A stretch of DNA of 64,000 bases from Myxococcota bacterium (GCA_018821305.1 JAHJMN010000146.1:1-64000); one strand, 5' to 3'. Positions 1 to 8,958 are shown, numbered from the stretch's first letter. The notes: generated from the letters alone by a model not told the origin. Translations and numbers: made by a program.

Positions 1-53
1 CATTATGATTGCAAGCTCTGAATCCAGACGCTCTTTGTACTTGGCGAGGTTAT

Positions 54-204
54 TTCGTGTTCTGAAAGTCAATTTTTGTCAAAATTGAGCATGTTTAAGA
101 AAACATGCTATTCAAAACACTACTTCACTTTTCAGGTCTTAGTTGTTACTGTCCTGCAGTTAAATCTGGAATTAACTTTTGTAATTTTTTTACAGGACAG
201 TAAC
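54..204 (+). repeat. Family B structured repeat, copy B1
   Basis: TTTCGTGTTCTGAAAGTCAATTTTTGTCAAAATTGAGCATGTTTAAGAAAACATGCTATTCAAAACAC...GTTACTGTCCTG(145-156)...CAGGACAGTAAC(193-204); matches 24707-24859 (reverse) and 37780-37932. Confidence 0.85.
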
Positions 205-446
205 TTGGTAGTTGTATTTTCCTTCCACAGTATTTCTGTAATCCTTCGGAACACAAAGCTTGATTGTCACCTTTTCAGGCAACTTGCTGTTTTTATTCCG
301 GAAGAACATCTCAAGCTTTGTCAGGCCGACCATTCCATCTCCTCTTTTTGGATTCTCTGGTTCTAACTCCATTTCAACCTTTAAGGGCTTTTGCCCTGGT
401 CATTGTACCCCCAATTTTTTCCCGGTTTTTCCCATTCGATGCTCAT
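190..446 (-). pseudogene. Coding remnant between a family C and a family B repeat; apparent -1 frame change
   Basis: Two adjacent frames read MSIEWEKPGKNWGYNDQG and QKPLKVEMELEPENPKRGDGMVGLTKLEMFFRNKNSKLPEKVTIKLCVPKDYRNTVEGKYNYQVTVL; last codons GTT ACT GTC CTG TAA are the repeat terminus. Confidence 0.4.
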
Positions 447-477
447 AAACTTAGCAAATCCATCAAAATCGCGTAAA

Positions 478-706
478 CAAAAAATCGAGATTAGAAAAGT
501 TTATATTTGCTTCCAGTCTTTGTAGTTTTGCATTGATATTGGATGTTTATGACCTGAGCCTGTCCCTGTTTACCTGATGCCTGTATCTCTGTTAAGAAAT
601 TTCAGGTATTCAGGAAAACAGTAGCACGATCAGGAAAACAGGGGCTAGTTCCTGAAGTATTTCTTTAAATATAATACTATCGTATTACTCAGGAAGCGGA
701 TTAGAG
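478..706 (-). repeat. Family C repeat, copy C1
   Basis: Reverse complement matches 40380-40675 and 58560-58790 (CCGCTTCCTGAGTAATACGAT...CAGGCTCAGGTCATAAACATCCAATATCAATG). Confidence 0.8.
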
Positions 707-709
707 CTG

Positions 710-1999
710 TTAGTCTTCAACTAGATCGTCTGTTAGATCTTCGTTGATATCTTCAGCTTCCATTACATCACGGAGTTGGGTAGTTGTATTTCTGAGTTTT
801 GTTGTAAGGTCCTCAATAAAGCTCCACAGAAGTTTAGTCGCAAGACGGTGCTCATCACGTATAATCTGGAAGAAGTCTTTTTTCTTCAGAACAAGAATTT
901 TTGCCGGTGTATCCGCAATTACTGTTGCGCTTCTTGGCTGCTTATCCACGAGAGCCATTTCCCCGAAATGAGTTCTGTCAGCAAGCATTCCAATATATCT
1001 TCCGTTTATTTCGACACGTACTTTGCCGCGGACTATAATAAACAGTTCTTCACCGATATCACCTTCTCGAACAATTATGGCACCGGGGGAGAAACTGCGG
1101 AGTTCTGTAAAGTTGTGAACGAGGACAAGTTCTTGATAATTAAGATGTTTGAACAGTTTAATATCTTTAAGTACATCGAGAGACAGGTTAATTTCCGCCG
1201 CACGATTGATGGCATCCTGCATATCGCCTTCCATAGGCATGCGAACAACTAAAGCAGTGATGTTATCGTGTCCTCCCCCTTCGTTGGCGATCTGAATAAA
1301 ACGCTTGGCAACTCGCTCCAGGTCTTCATCACGAAAAGTTTCATCAATTAAAATGTCATCAAGGTATGCGCTGAGACCATCACTGCACAGAAGGAAATTA
1401 TCTCCGGGCAGCACTGGAAAATCAAAAGTATCGGATTCAATGCTTTCATAGACACCAACGGCACGTGTAAGTGCGTTTTTCTGTTCGGCGTAGGGGCTTG
1501 CAAGGAATTCTTCCTTTGTAAATTTTCCGCGCCGCACCAATTCATTCATAAGGCTGTGATCCACCGTTAATTGGTGAACTTTACCCTGACGCATAAGGTA
1601 AACCCGTGAATCCCCCACATGAACAATGTAGCCGCGATCATTTATTACAAGTAAAGCATCGCAAGTGGTTCCCATACCACGTTTATCTGGATCTTTTTGA
1701 GCTTCCCTGAAAATACCGAGACAAGCACTTTGCACAGCTTGTTCTAAAAGCATAAGAATGTCGTACTTAGTATATTCGGGATTTCCTTTTGCAAAACCAG
1801 TTATAAGATCACGGTTTTCCAAAACGACTTTTTTAACTTCTTCCACCGCCAATGCACTGGCGACTTCTCCAGCGGCATGTCCTCCCATACCGTCAGCAAC
1901 GATAAATAAGTTAAGGTCTGTATCATACCCGTGACTGTCCTCGTTATGATCTCTCTGCATTCCAACGTCGGTAAGGGCAAAACTTTCGATAAGTGCCAT
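710..1999 (-). CDS. PP2C-family Ser/Thr phosphatase with C-terminal cyclic-nucleotide-binding-like domain
   Basis: DVGMQRDHNEDS, VADGMGGHAAGE, GDSRVYLMRQG, GGGHDNITALVV PP2C motifs; C-term LFIIVRGKVRVEINGRYIGMLADRTHFGEMALVDKQPRSATVIA. Confidence 0.9.
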   Translation of the reverse strand: MALIESFALTDVGMQRDHNEDSHGYDTDLNLFIVADGMGGHAAGEVASALAVEEVKKVVLENRDLITGFAKGNPEYTKYDILMLLEQAVQSACLGIFREAQKDPDKRGMGTTCDALLVINDRGYIVHVGDSRVYLMRQGKVHQLTVDHSLMNELVRRGKFTKEEFLASPYAEQKNALTRAVGVYESIESDTFDFPVLPGDNFLLCSDGLSAYLDDILIDETFRDEDLERVAKRFIQIANEGGGHDNITALVVRMPMEGDMQDAINRAAEINLSLDVLKDIKLFKHLNYQELVLVHNFTELRSFSPGAIIVREGDIGEELFIIVRGKVRVEINGRYIGMLADRTHFGEMALVDKQPRSATVIADTPAKILVLKKKDFFQIIRDEHRLATKLLWSFIEDLTTKLRNTTTQLRDVMEAEDINEDLTDDLVED

Positions 2000-2188
2000 A
2001 GGATAGCTCCTTTAAAATAATCATCCGAAAATACCGGAAATAAAACTGAATTCATCAAATCTGAGCAAACAAAGCTGTCTGGATACCCATTTAAATGCAC
2101 GAATCCGGAAATGTGCTTTATTTTAATGATAATTTATAGGTTTTTGCAACAGGAAAATAAAGGATATTCTAAACAGTTCATATCCTGT

Positions 2189-2300
2189 AGTTCGCTTTGC
2201 AAAGGATTTTATTATTAATCCTAACAGGCTACTATCAGTAAATTCAACACTTTTGGGGCATTGTCCTGAGGGAAAAATCAGGGAAACTTTGAAAAAAGTT
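2189..2300 (+). repeat. Family A repeat, degenerate copy A1
   Basis: TTCGCTTTGCAAAGGATTTTATTATTAATCCTAACAGGCTACTATCAGTAAATTCAACACTTTTGGGGCATTGTCCTGAG aligns with 13096-13178. Confidence 0.65.
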
Positions 2301-2571
2301 ATTTAATGTCAGTGATATAACAGAAAACGATTTCCTGCAGAATTACGTTGTAGACAATAAACCCAAGGTACTCTATTTATTGAAGAGTTTGTCGCTCACT
2401 GTTTTCTATGAAAACTGGAGGCCGACTTTGACGATTTTCTTCAGAAATACGTCTTAGTTATGATTTTTTCGAAAAATCCTTCTTTAAACGAGATGAGAGC
2501 TTAATATTAATATAAAAAACGGCCTGAATCCGAAAAACGAATTTTTCGGATATGAAATATGGAGTAATCGA

Positions 2572-4254
2572 ATGGATGGAATGAGAGTAATTTTAATCAG
2601 CGCAAAACCCGGCTCCGGCAAGTCTGCTTTAGCTATGAAAATTGCTGAACTTAACGGTTTTCATAAAACAGTGTATTTTCGGGATGAAAACAATGTCTTT
2701 TTCCCCGATTCCTTTCAGATGGCGGAAAAAATGTTTGCGGTACCATTTCCTCCGCTCTATTCGGATACATTCAGCCATGATATTGCCCTGCGGGATATGC
2801 TGATTTTTGCAAGCAGTGTTGAAAAATTCAATCTTGCTATTATTGAAACAACGACATCATCGGTTCTACACTACATCATTTCAGACATATTTAAATCTGC
2901 ACTCCCGCTGACCGCGATAGTTTCCGACGAGGCGTGGGGTACGATTTCCCTGATACAGGCTATTGATAACCCACAGATGGTAGTTGATCTGGAAGATGAA
3001 ATTGAAGAGTTCAGGTACTCCGGGCGGGAAAATATCCGCAACAGTTTTGTTATTGAAGGTGAAGGTTTTAAAAATAAGAATCCTTTCGGAGATATTCCCT
3101 GTCGCGTTTTTCGGCTATCGGATGATGCAGCGGTTCTTGATGGAAAGCCCCTTGGTGGTCGATGGGATACACTTCCAGCAAAATTAGTCATGCCCCATGA
3201 CATGGAACACGAGGGTTTTCCCGATGGTGGTTTTGAGGGAAGGGATTATTCTCTTTCATTTTCCACAGCAATTGAAGTATTCCTTGATCCTGATAACAAT
3301 GACTATCTGGAAAAGATGATATCTATAGGGGAAACCATTTTCCGTTTGAACACGGGAAACGCAATAGATCCCCGGGGATTGGAACAATCGGAAGTCAGCT
3401 CTCAGATATCTCAAATGATAGAAGATGGATACCCTCAAATGGCTCTTGCTCTTGCTCTGAGCAGTTTGTCGGTACATGGAAATTCCGCTGCCTGGGAAGA
3501 TATGGCAAGGTGTTTCAGTTCCATGGACTGCTATCGTGAAACCATGTTCTTTTTGCGTCTGGCAGGGAGGGTTGGGGATGAGAGTTCTCTGAAAAACCTG
3601 TTCCGCGTAACATCGGCATGGAGCAAAGCTCAGGATGCTACAGAGTTTGTCACCAAAATGGCAACTTTTGACACAGATGATACCAATTATCTTTTGGCCA
3701 AGTACTATCATGAAATGCTGAATTGGGCTGAATGCGAAAAGTACCTGGATAAGATCGCCGAAACAAATGATGACAACTATTATGATACTTTGCTGATTCG
3801 CTCGGACATATACATGATGACCGGCCGAACTGAAAAAGCTGTGGAGATTCGTCGTGAAATGCTGGAAATGTTCCCTGACGACGATGGCGTTTTGTATTTG
3901 CTGGGGATTGCCCTCATTCAGAATTTCCAGTGGGAAGACGCTCTGGGCGTCCTGAAAAGTGCTCTGGACATGGGAAATGATTTTCCACCGAATCTTATTA
4001 CATTGGCACTGTGTTTAAAGATGACCGGAGAAGAAGGTGCCGAAGAACTAATTGAGGAGGCTCTTGACAGTGCTACAGAAGATTACAGTGATAACCCCGA
4101 ATACACGGTCTTCATTGAAAACATGATTCTGGCACTCATGGCATGTGGTAAATGTGAGGATGCCGATGCCATTTTCGAATCAAACAGTGACAAGCTGTTT
4201 TCGACGGACTTTCTCGTCTTAAAAGAGCGAATTTACGATCCTCTGAAAATCTGA
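2572..4254 (+). CDS. P-loop NTPase fused to C-terminal TPR-like repeats
   Basis: N-term VILISAKPGSGKSALAMKIAEL (Walker A); C-term TPR-like (DTLLIRSDIYMMTGRTEKAVEIRREMLEMFPDDDGVLYLLGIALIQNFQWEDALGVLKSAL). Confidence 0.65.
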   Translation: MDGMRVILISAKPGSGKSALAMKIAELNGFHKTVYFRDENNVFFPDSFQMAEKMFAVPFPPLYSDTFSHDIALRDMLIFASSVEKFNLAIIETTTSSVLHYIISDIFKSALPLTAIVSDEAWGTISLIQAIDNPQMVVDLEDEIEEFRYSGRENIRNSFVIEGEGFKNKNPFGDIPCRVFRLSDDAAVLDGKPLGGRWDTLPAKLVMPHDMEHEGFPDGGFEGRDYSLSFSTAIEVFLDPDNNDYLEKMISIGETIFRLNTGNAIDPRGLEQSEVSSQISQMIEDGYPQMALALALSSLSVHGNSAAWEDMARCFSSMDCYRETMFFLRLAGRVGDESSLKNLFRVTSAWSKAQDATEFVTKMATFDTDDTNYLLAKYYHEMLNWAECEKYLDKIAETNDDNYYDTLLIRSDIYMMTGRTEKAVEIRREMLEMFPDDDGVLYLLGIALIQNFQWEDALGVLKSALDMGNDFPPNLITLALCLKMTGEEGAEELIEEALDSATEDYSDNPEYTVFIENMILALMACGKCEDADAIFESNSDKLFSTDFLVLKERIYDPLKI

Positions 4255-4268
4255 AAACTGCAGGTCTC

Positions 4269-6149
4269 ATGTTTAAAGATTCCCCGATTCTTTTGAGGGT
4301 TTTAAAACGTAATGGTCATCTCATTGCCATAAGCGGTATTATTGCTGTAATTGAAGCTCTGATTCTTATTGGAATACCTCTACTTACAAAGCAGCAACTG
4401 GAAATTCTCGAAGGAAAGCTTACACCGGGAAGTCTTTCCATGGCAACCTTGTTTGTAATAATTTGTGCTGCCATAGGCACCGCCATGTTACTGACTTTCA
4501 TAACTTCAATCATAGGGAGGATCATTGATGCCAGACTCAGGGAACAGCTCGCCATGGATACGGATGGAGAACTTTATGAAAAACTGGCATCTTTAGACAG
4601 CGGTTTTCTGGGAAATCCTCGCAACCGCAGGCTGATATATGTTTTCTTTGAAATAAGCCAATTGCCTCATTCTCTAATCAGTTTTGTAAGACGGAATATA
4701 AAATCCATTGTTTCCTTTGCCGGCGTAATTCCTCTTATGCTCATGAATTCTCTTGTATGTACAGGTATTGTATTTGCAGCAGGGGCAATGCAGGTAATTG
4801 TAATACGATTGAGGCTGCGTCGTGAAAATGCTTTTCGAATTCACCGGGAGAAAAAGCTTGCGGCCATAAATGAACTTGTGTGGCTTTATCGCTATCATTA
4901 TCATGAGTTAGCACAGATAAGGGGAGAAAACCGCACATTTCCGGCATACTGGGCTGCCAGGGTACAGGCTCTGGAGCTTGAGGTAAGACAGGAAAAGATT
5001 AATGCTGTCCGTGAAGTTCTTCTGCATTTTCTTGAGACCCTTTCCCTGATAACTGTTGCGGTAATATTAGGTTTTCAAGTCCTTAATGGGGTCATGACCA
5101 TCGGAACATTTACTATGCTTACTATGTATTCCGCTGCTATTTCCGGTAGTATTACGGATTTGAATACTAGTACCGGGGAGTGGTACCGTCTGCGTTCTGT
5201 TATTGCTCAGATGAATTTTTTCATGAATATGAAGCCTCGAATAAGTGCTCCTGTTGAGGACAATGACGCAAAGATCGAATCAGTGAAATCCATAACTATT
5301 GAAGATATAAAATTTTCATATCCGACATTAATGGATAGTGAGATCAGATATCTGGAGCATATTATAAAAGAGCTCTCCATCAGTTTAGAAAAGCAGGAGA
5401 GTTGGGCTGCAGATCATGAGTTGGTAAATGAGTGGAAAAGGCTACTTGAGGAAAGTCGTCTTGCCCCCCCGATAGTTTTATCTCACCTGAATGCGACAAT
5501 AAAAGCAAACGAAATAACTGCGGTAATAGGACCAAACGGCTGTGGTAAAACTACTCTCATGAGGCTTATTGCAAGGGTTTATGACCCTGAATCAGGCTGT
5601 ATTAAACTTGAAAACAGGGATATGAGAAGCTTTTCTATTGCTCAGACAGCCCAACTGGTGACCTTTGTTCCTCAGACTCCATTTCTTATGGAAGCATTTA
5701 GTCTGCGGGATAATATACTTAGTGGATGCCCATTTGCGAGGGATGATGAAATTTTTGATGTCCTTGAGAAACTGGGGATTCATGAAGAAATTAAAGAACT
5801 TCCCAGAGGGCTTGATTCAATAGTGGGGGATGAAGTTACACTTTCTGGCGGTCAGAGTCAGCTTATAGCTATTGCTCGGGCCGTTCTTCAGAAAAGGCCG
5901 GTTCTGATTTTAGATGAAGGAACAAACCAGTTGGATTCGGAGCACGAAGGCCACATTCTGAAACTATTACGTCAAATGAAGGAAGGTCGAATTATTATCA
6001 TCATAACCCATCGAATGACAACTGCCCGCAAAACCGACCGCATTTTAGTAATGGAAAAGGGGACCATCGTTGACGAAGGCCCCCATGATCTGCTTGTTGC
6101 AAAGAATGGTCTTTACAGAAAATTCTGGGAAATACAAGTGCTTGAATAA
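4269..6149 (+). CDS. ABC transporter, fused permease/ATP-binding protein
   Basis: N-terminal TM region; GPNGCGKTT, LSGGQSQLIAIARAVLQKRPVLILDEGT, ITHRM. Confidence 0.9.
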   Translation: MFKDSPILLRVLKRNGHLIAISGIIAVIEALILIGIPLLTKQQLEILEGKLTPGSLSMATLFVIICAAIGTAMLLTFITSIIGRIIDARLREQLAMDTDGELYEKLASLDSGFLGNPRNRRLIYVFFEISQLPHSLISFVRRNIKSIVSFAGVIPLMLMNSLVCTGIVFAAGAMQVIVIRLRLRRENAFRIHREKKLAAINELVWLYRYHYHELAQIRGENRTFPAYWAARVQALELEVRQEKINAVREVLLHFLETLSLITVAVILGFQVLNGVMTIGTFTMLTMYSAAISGSITDLNTSTGEWYRLRSVIAQMNFFMNMKPRISAPVEDNDAKIESVKSITIEDIKFSYPTLMDSEIRYLEHIIKELSISLEKQESWAADHELVNEWKRLLEESRLAPPIVLSHLNATIKANEITAVIGPNGCGKTTLMRLIARVYDPESGCIKLENRDMRSFSIAQTAQLVTFVPQTPFLMEAFSLRDNILSGCPFARDDEIFDVLEKLGIHEEIKELPRGLDSIVGDEVTLSGGQSQLIAIARAVLQKRPVLILDEGTNQLDSEHEGHILKLLRQMKEGRIIIIITHRMTTARKTDRILVMEKGTIVDEGPHDLLVAKNGLYRKFWEIQVLE

Positions 6150-6194
6150 TAGTAGTCAATTGAAAGGCCGTAAAAAACCGTGCCTTAAAGCTCA

Positions 6195-6246
6195 GTTATT
6201 CGTTGTAGTCAGGATTTTATATAAAATCCTTCGCTAAGCGAATAAC
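6195..6246 (-). repeat. Minimal family A-like double hairpin
   Basis: GTTATTCG...CGAATAAC outer arms; AGGATTTTATATAAAATCCT perfect palindrome at 6211-6230; TTCGCTTAGCGAA on minus strand. Confidence 0.6.
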
Positions 6247-6256
6247 AGGACCTTAA

Positions 6257-6370
6257 CTATTTCATAACATTTGTGCGGTGGCACTGACAGCAGTATCCCT
6301 TTTTTCCTTTTTTCTGTTCAGCTCTGCATTTAGCGCATTCAGTGTGTCTACAATAAGAACATTTAGCCAT
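6257..6370 (-). CDS. 37-aa Cys-rich mini-protein (putative zinc-binding)
   Basis: MAKCSYCRHTECAKCRAEQKKGKKGYCCQCHRTNVMK; AGGAGAT Shine-Dalgarno upstream of ATG; below ORF-track cutoff. Confidence 0.65.
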   Translation of the reverse strand: MAKCSYCRHTECAKCRAEQKKGKKGYCCQCHRTNVMK

Positions 6371-6469
6371 GTTGAAATCTCCTTTCGGCTTTAGTGTGTG
6401 AACTCCGATAAGCGATTATAGTGGAAATTTTCAATACAGGAAGTGGGATTTTAAAAAAAATTACAACCT

Positions 6470-8659
6470 TTATGGTTTTCTCCCGTTATAAGGGTGAAAG
6501 TTGCCATATTCATCGTAATAGCCCTGACTATAATATTGCTCATCGCCAGCATTTGTATTGTCCTGGCCGTAATAGGCATTGTATTCTGACTGGGATAGTG
6601 GATACCAACGGCCATCCTCACCGTAGTAACCCTGCTGTTGGGATTGATCGTAGGAATACCACTGGCCATCATCTGCATAATAACCCTGTGGCTGTTGTTG
6701 GGATTGATCGTAGGAATACCACTGCCCATCTTCCCCGTAATAACCCTGAGGTTGTTGCTGAGATTGGTAAGCGCCGGAATTATTCTGATTGTACTGCTGC
6801 TGTTGTCCCTGTTGCTGATATGGCCCGGAGCTATTTTGATTGTACTGTTGCTGTTGTCCCTGTTGCTGAGATTGGTAAGCGCCGGAATTATTCTGATTGT
6901 ACTGCTGTTGTCCCTGTTGCTGATATGGCCCGGAAGGATATTGTTGCCTTGACTGGTCATATGAATACCACTGACCATCATCCGCATAGTAGCCGCTGGC
7001 CTGATTGTATGGATACCACTGGCCATCATCTGCATAATAACCCTGTGGCTGTTGCTGGGACTGGTCATATGAATACCACTCACCGCTGTGAGGATAAAAC
7101 TCCGGTTGAGAATTGAACTGATTGTTTCCGTATCCGAAACCGTCTGTAAGTTGCGAGTTATCTTCTGCAATGAAGGAATTATGGTCAAGGTAGTTTGCAG
7201 GATAATTATTATTATTATACTCAGAGTTGAATGTGGGCTGATAATTATTGTAATCTTTGAATACTTCGGATGATTCCGTAAGAATTTCCCCTTCCCCTTC
7301 ATCTAAAACCACTTTCAATTCAAGGGATTTGGAATTTCGCTGCTGAGTTTCCGTCATTATTTCGCGGTCAAAAGTGCCACTGACTTGGACACGATCTGCA
7401 CCAAGTGAGCCAGCTTCTTTAGCACTGCGAAGGTTGGACGTAGCAACCTTTGATTTTGTTCCGGGGCGGCCAGGTTTTTGAGGGATTCTTTCCGCTGGCA
7501 TATCAGAAAGACTGTAAATATCAGTTTTTCCAGAAGAATCTTCACTGATTTCACTTATTTCTTCAATGTCGTCATCATCGAGGAGATCATCTACGTCAAT
7601 AACCTCCGATACCGAACTTCCGCTGCTTCCTTCTTCTTCTCCTACGGCAGCAGATGGATACTTATCAAAATCCTCAAAATTAATATTTGAGTACTTTTTA
7701 CGTTTTTCCCAGATTTCCTCGGCATCTTTTTTAAAGTATTCCAACAGGAACTTCTGAAGTTTGGAAGTATTCCACCAATCACCCATCTTGTAGGATATAT
7801 GGGTAAGATCGCTTCCCAGTTCTTCCGCATGGGAATATCGTTTATCACGGTCAAAAGCCAAAGCTTTCATAACAATAGTAACAAGTTCCGGAGAAAGATC
7901 TGGCCGGATATCACCTATGGATGGCCAGTCCCCGGATACAATTCGTCGGAGGTTGTCCATATCGTTGGGTTCATCAAATAGAAGTTTTCCGGCGAGAAGT
8001 TCCCACAAAACGACACCAAGGGAAAAAATATCACTTCGATTGTCAATGTCTTTGCCCTGGAGCTGTTCTGGAGTCATGTAGCCGAATTTACCCTTGACGA
8101 TGCCTGCCTGTGTCTTAGTGGCCCGCTGGGTGGCCTTTGCGATGCCGAAATCGATTAGTTTAACGGCGCCTTCAAAGGAAACGAGAATATTCGCTGGAGT
8201 AATGTCCCGGTGTACAATGTTTAGAGGTTCGCCATTTCGGCCTTTGAGGGAATGGGCATAGTCCATTCCGTCGCATACTTTTGCAATCATGTGAAGTGCG
8301 GCACCGACGGGCAACTGTGTCTTGTTGTCCCACATGTGTTTTTCGATGCCTTTGAGACTGAGACCGGCTATGTACTCCATAACCTGGTAGAAATCTTCAC
8401 CGATTCGTCCGAAATCGTAAACCTGACAAATATTTGCATGTTGAAGACCTGAAGCGATGTGGGCTTCGTCTTTGAACATAGTGACGAAACTTTCATCTTC
8501 ACAGATGTGTGGCAGTATCTTTTTAATGGCAACGGTTTTTTGAAAACCCTCAACACCGAAGTGTTTGGCCAAAAACACTTCCGCCATTCCGCCTGTACTT
8601 ATCCTTTCAAGCAGAAGATATTTGCCGAATCTGGCAGGATACGAAGTTCTAAGACTAAT
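6470..8659 (-). CDS. Ser/Thr protein kinase with C-terminal Q/N/Y-rich tandem-repeat domain (5' end uncertain)
   Basis: IVHRDITPANILVSFEGAVKLIDFGIAKA, GYMTPEQLQG kinase motifs; glycine loop (GKYLLLERISTGGMAEVFLAKH) lies upstream of the track ATG at 8587. Confidence 0.85.
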   Translation of the reverse strand: MSLRTSYPARFGKYLLLERISTGGMAEVFLAKHFGVEGFQKTVAIKKILPHICEDESFVTMFKDEAHIASGLQHANICQVYDFGRIGEDFYQVMEYIAGLSLKGIEKHMWDNKTQLPVGAALHMIAKVCDGMDYAHSLKGRNGEPLNIVHRDITPANILVSFEGAVKLIDFGIAKATQRATKTQAGIVKGKFGYMTPEQLQGKDIDNRSDIFSLGVVLWELLAGKLLFDEPNDMDNLRRIVSGDWPSIGDIRPDLSPELVTIVMKALAFDRDKRYSHAEELGSDLTHISYKMGDWWNTSKLQKFLLEYFKKDAEEIWEKRKKYSNINFEDFDKYPSAAVGEEEGSSGSSVSEVIDVDDLLDDDDIEEISEISEDSSGKTDIYSLSDMPAERIPQKPGRPGTKSKVATSNLRSAKEAGSLGADRVQVSGTFDREIMTETQQRNSKSLELKVVLDEGEGEILTESSEVFKDYNNYQPTFNSEYNNNNYPANYLDHNSFIAEDNSQLTDGFGYGNNQFNSQPEFYPHSGEWYSYDQSQQQPQGYYADDGQWYPYNQASGYYADDGQWYSYDQSRQQYPSGPYQQQGQQQYNQNNSGAYQSQQQGQQQQYNQNSSGPYQQQGQQQQYNQNNSGAYQSQQQPQGYYGEDGQWYSYDQSQQQPQGYYADDGQWYSYDQSQQQGYYGEDGRWYPLSQSEYNAYYGQDNTNAGDEQYYSQGYYDEYGNFHPYNGRKP

Positions 8660-8958
8660 AGCACACCTCGGACAGTCAAAACAAAAAATTGTTATGAGAC
8701 ATTCAGTTCATGTAAACCAGATGACTCCGGAGCTGAATTATATAGCAAAATTCAGTTTTATGAAATTTGTAAAGATACTCAACACAAAAAATTAACATTT
8801 TCCAAGCAATTCGCTCTTTTTTCTTATACCCTACAATAGATTAGGATGCGTCCTTTTTTTGACGAAATATAGATATTTGCTCATAAGGTGTTGACTTTGT
8901 ATTGGTTTTTCTATGTAAATACTATTGATCTGGTAACAGATCTGAAAGGAAGAAAATT

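Noticed and set aside
54-120. tRNA-like gene from the cloverleaf-looking fold
   Set aside because: Junction has only two inner hairpins, no anticodon/T-loop consensus and no CCA context.
76-476. Plus-strand ORFs 76..366, 260..448 and 264..476
   Set aside because: They lie across repeat B1 and antisense to the minus-strand remnant; no coding character.
6600-7090. Possible CRISPR-like tandem repeats
   Set aside because: Repeat units are in-frame protein-coding (GYYADDGQWY...), with no constant-length unique spacers and no cas genes.
6421-7302. ORFs 6421..7116 (+), 6451..7302 (-) and 6638..6952 (+)
   Set aside because: Out-of-frame or antisense readings of the kinase low-complexity repeat tail.
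8459-8839. ORFs 8459..8839 and 8565..8795 (+)
   Set aside because: Antisense to the kinase start region, no SD or recognisable domain.
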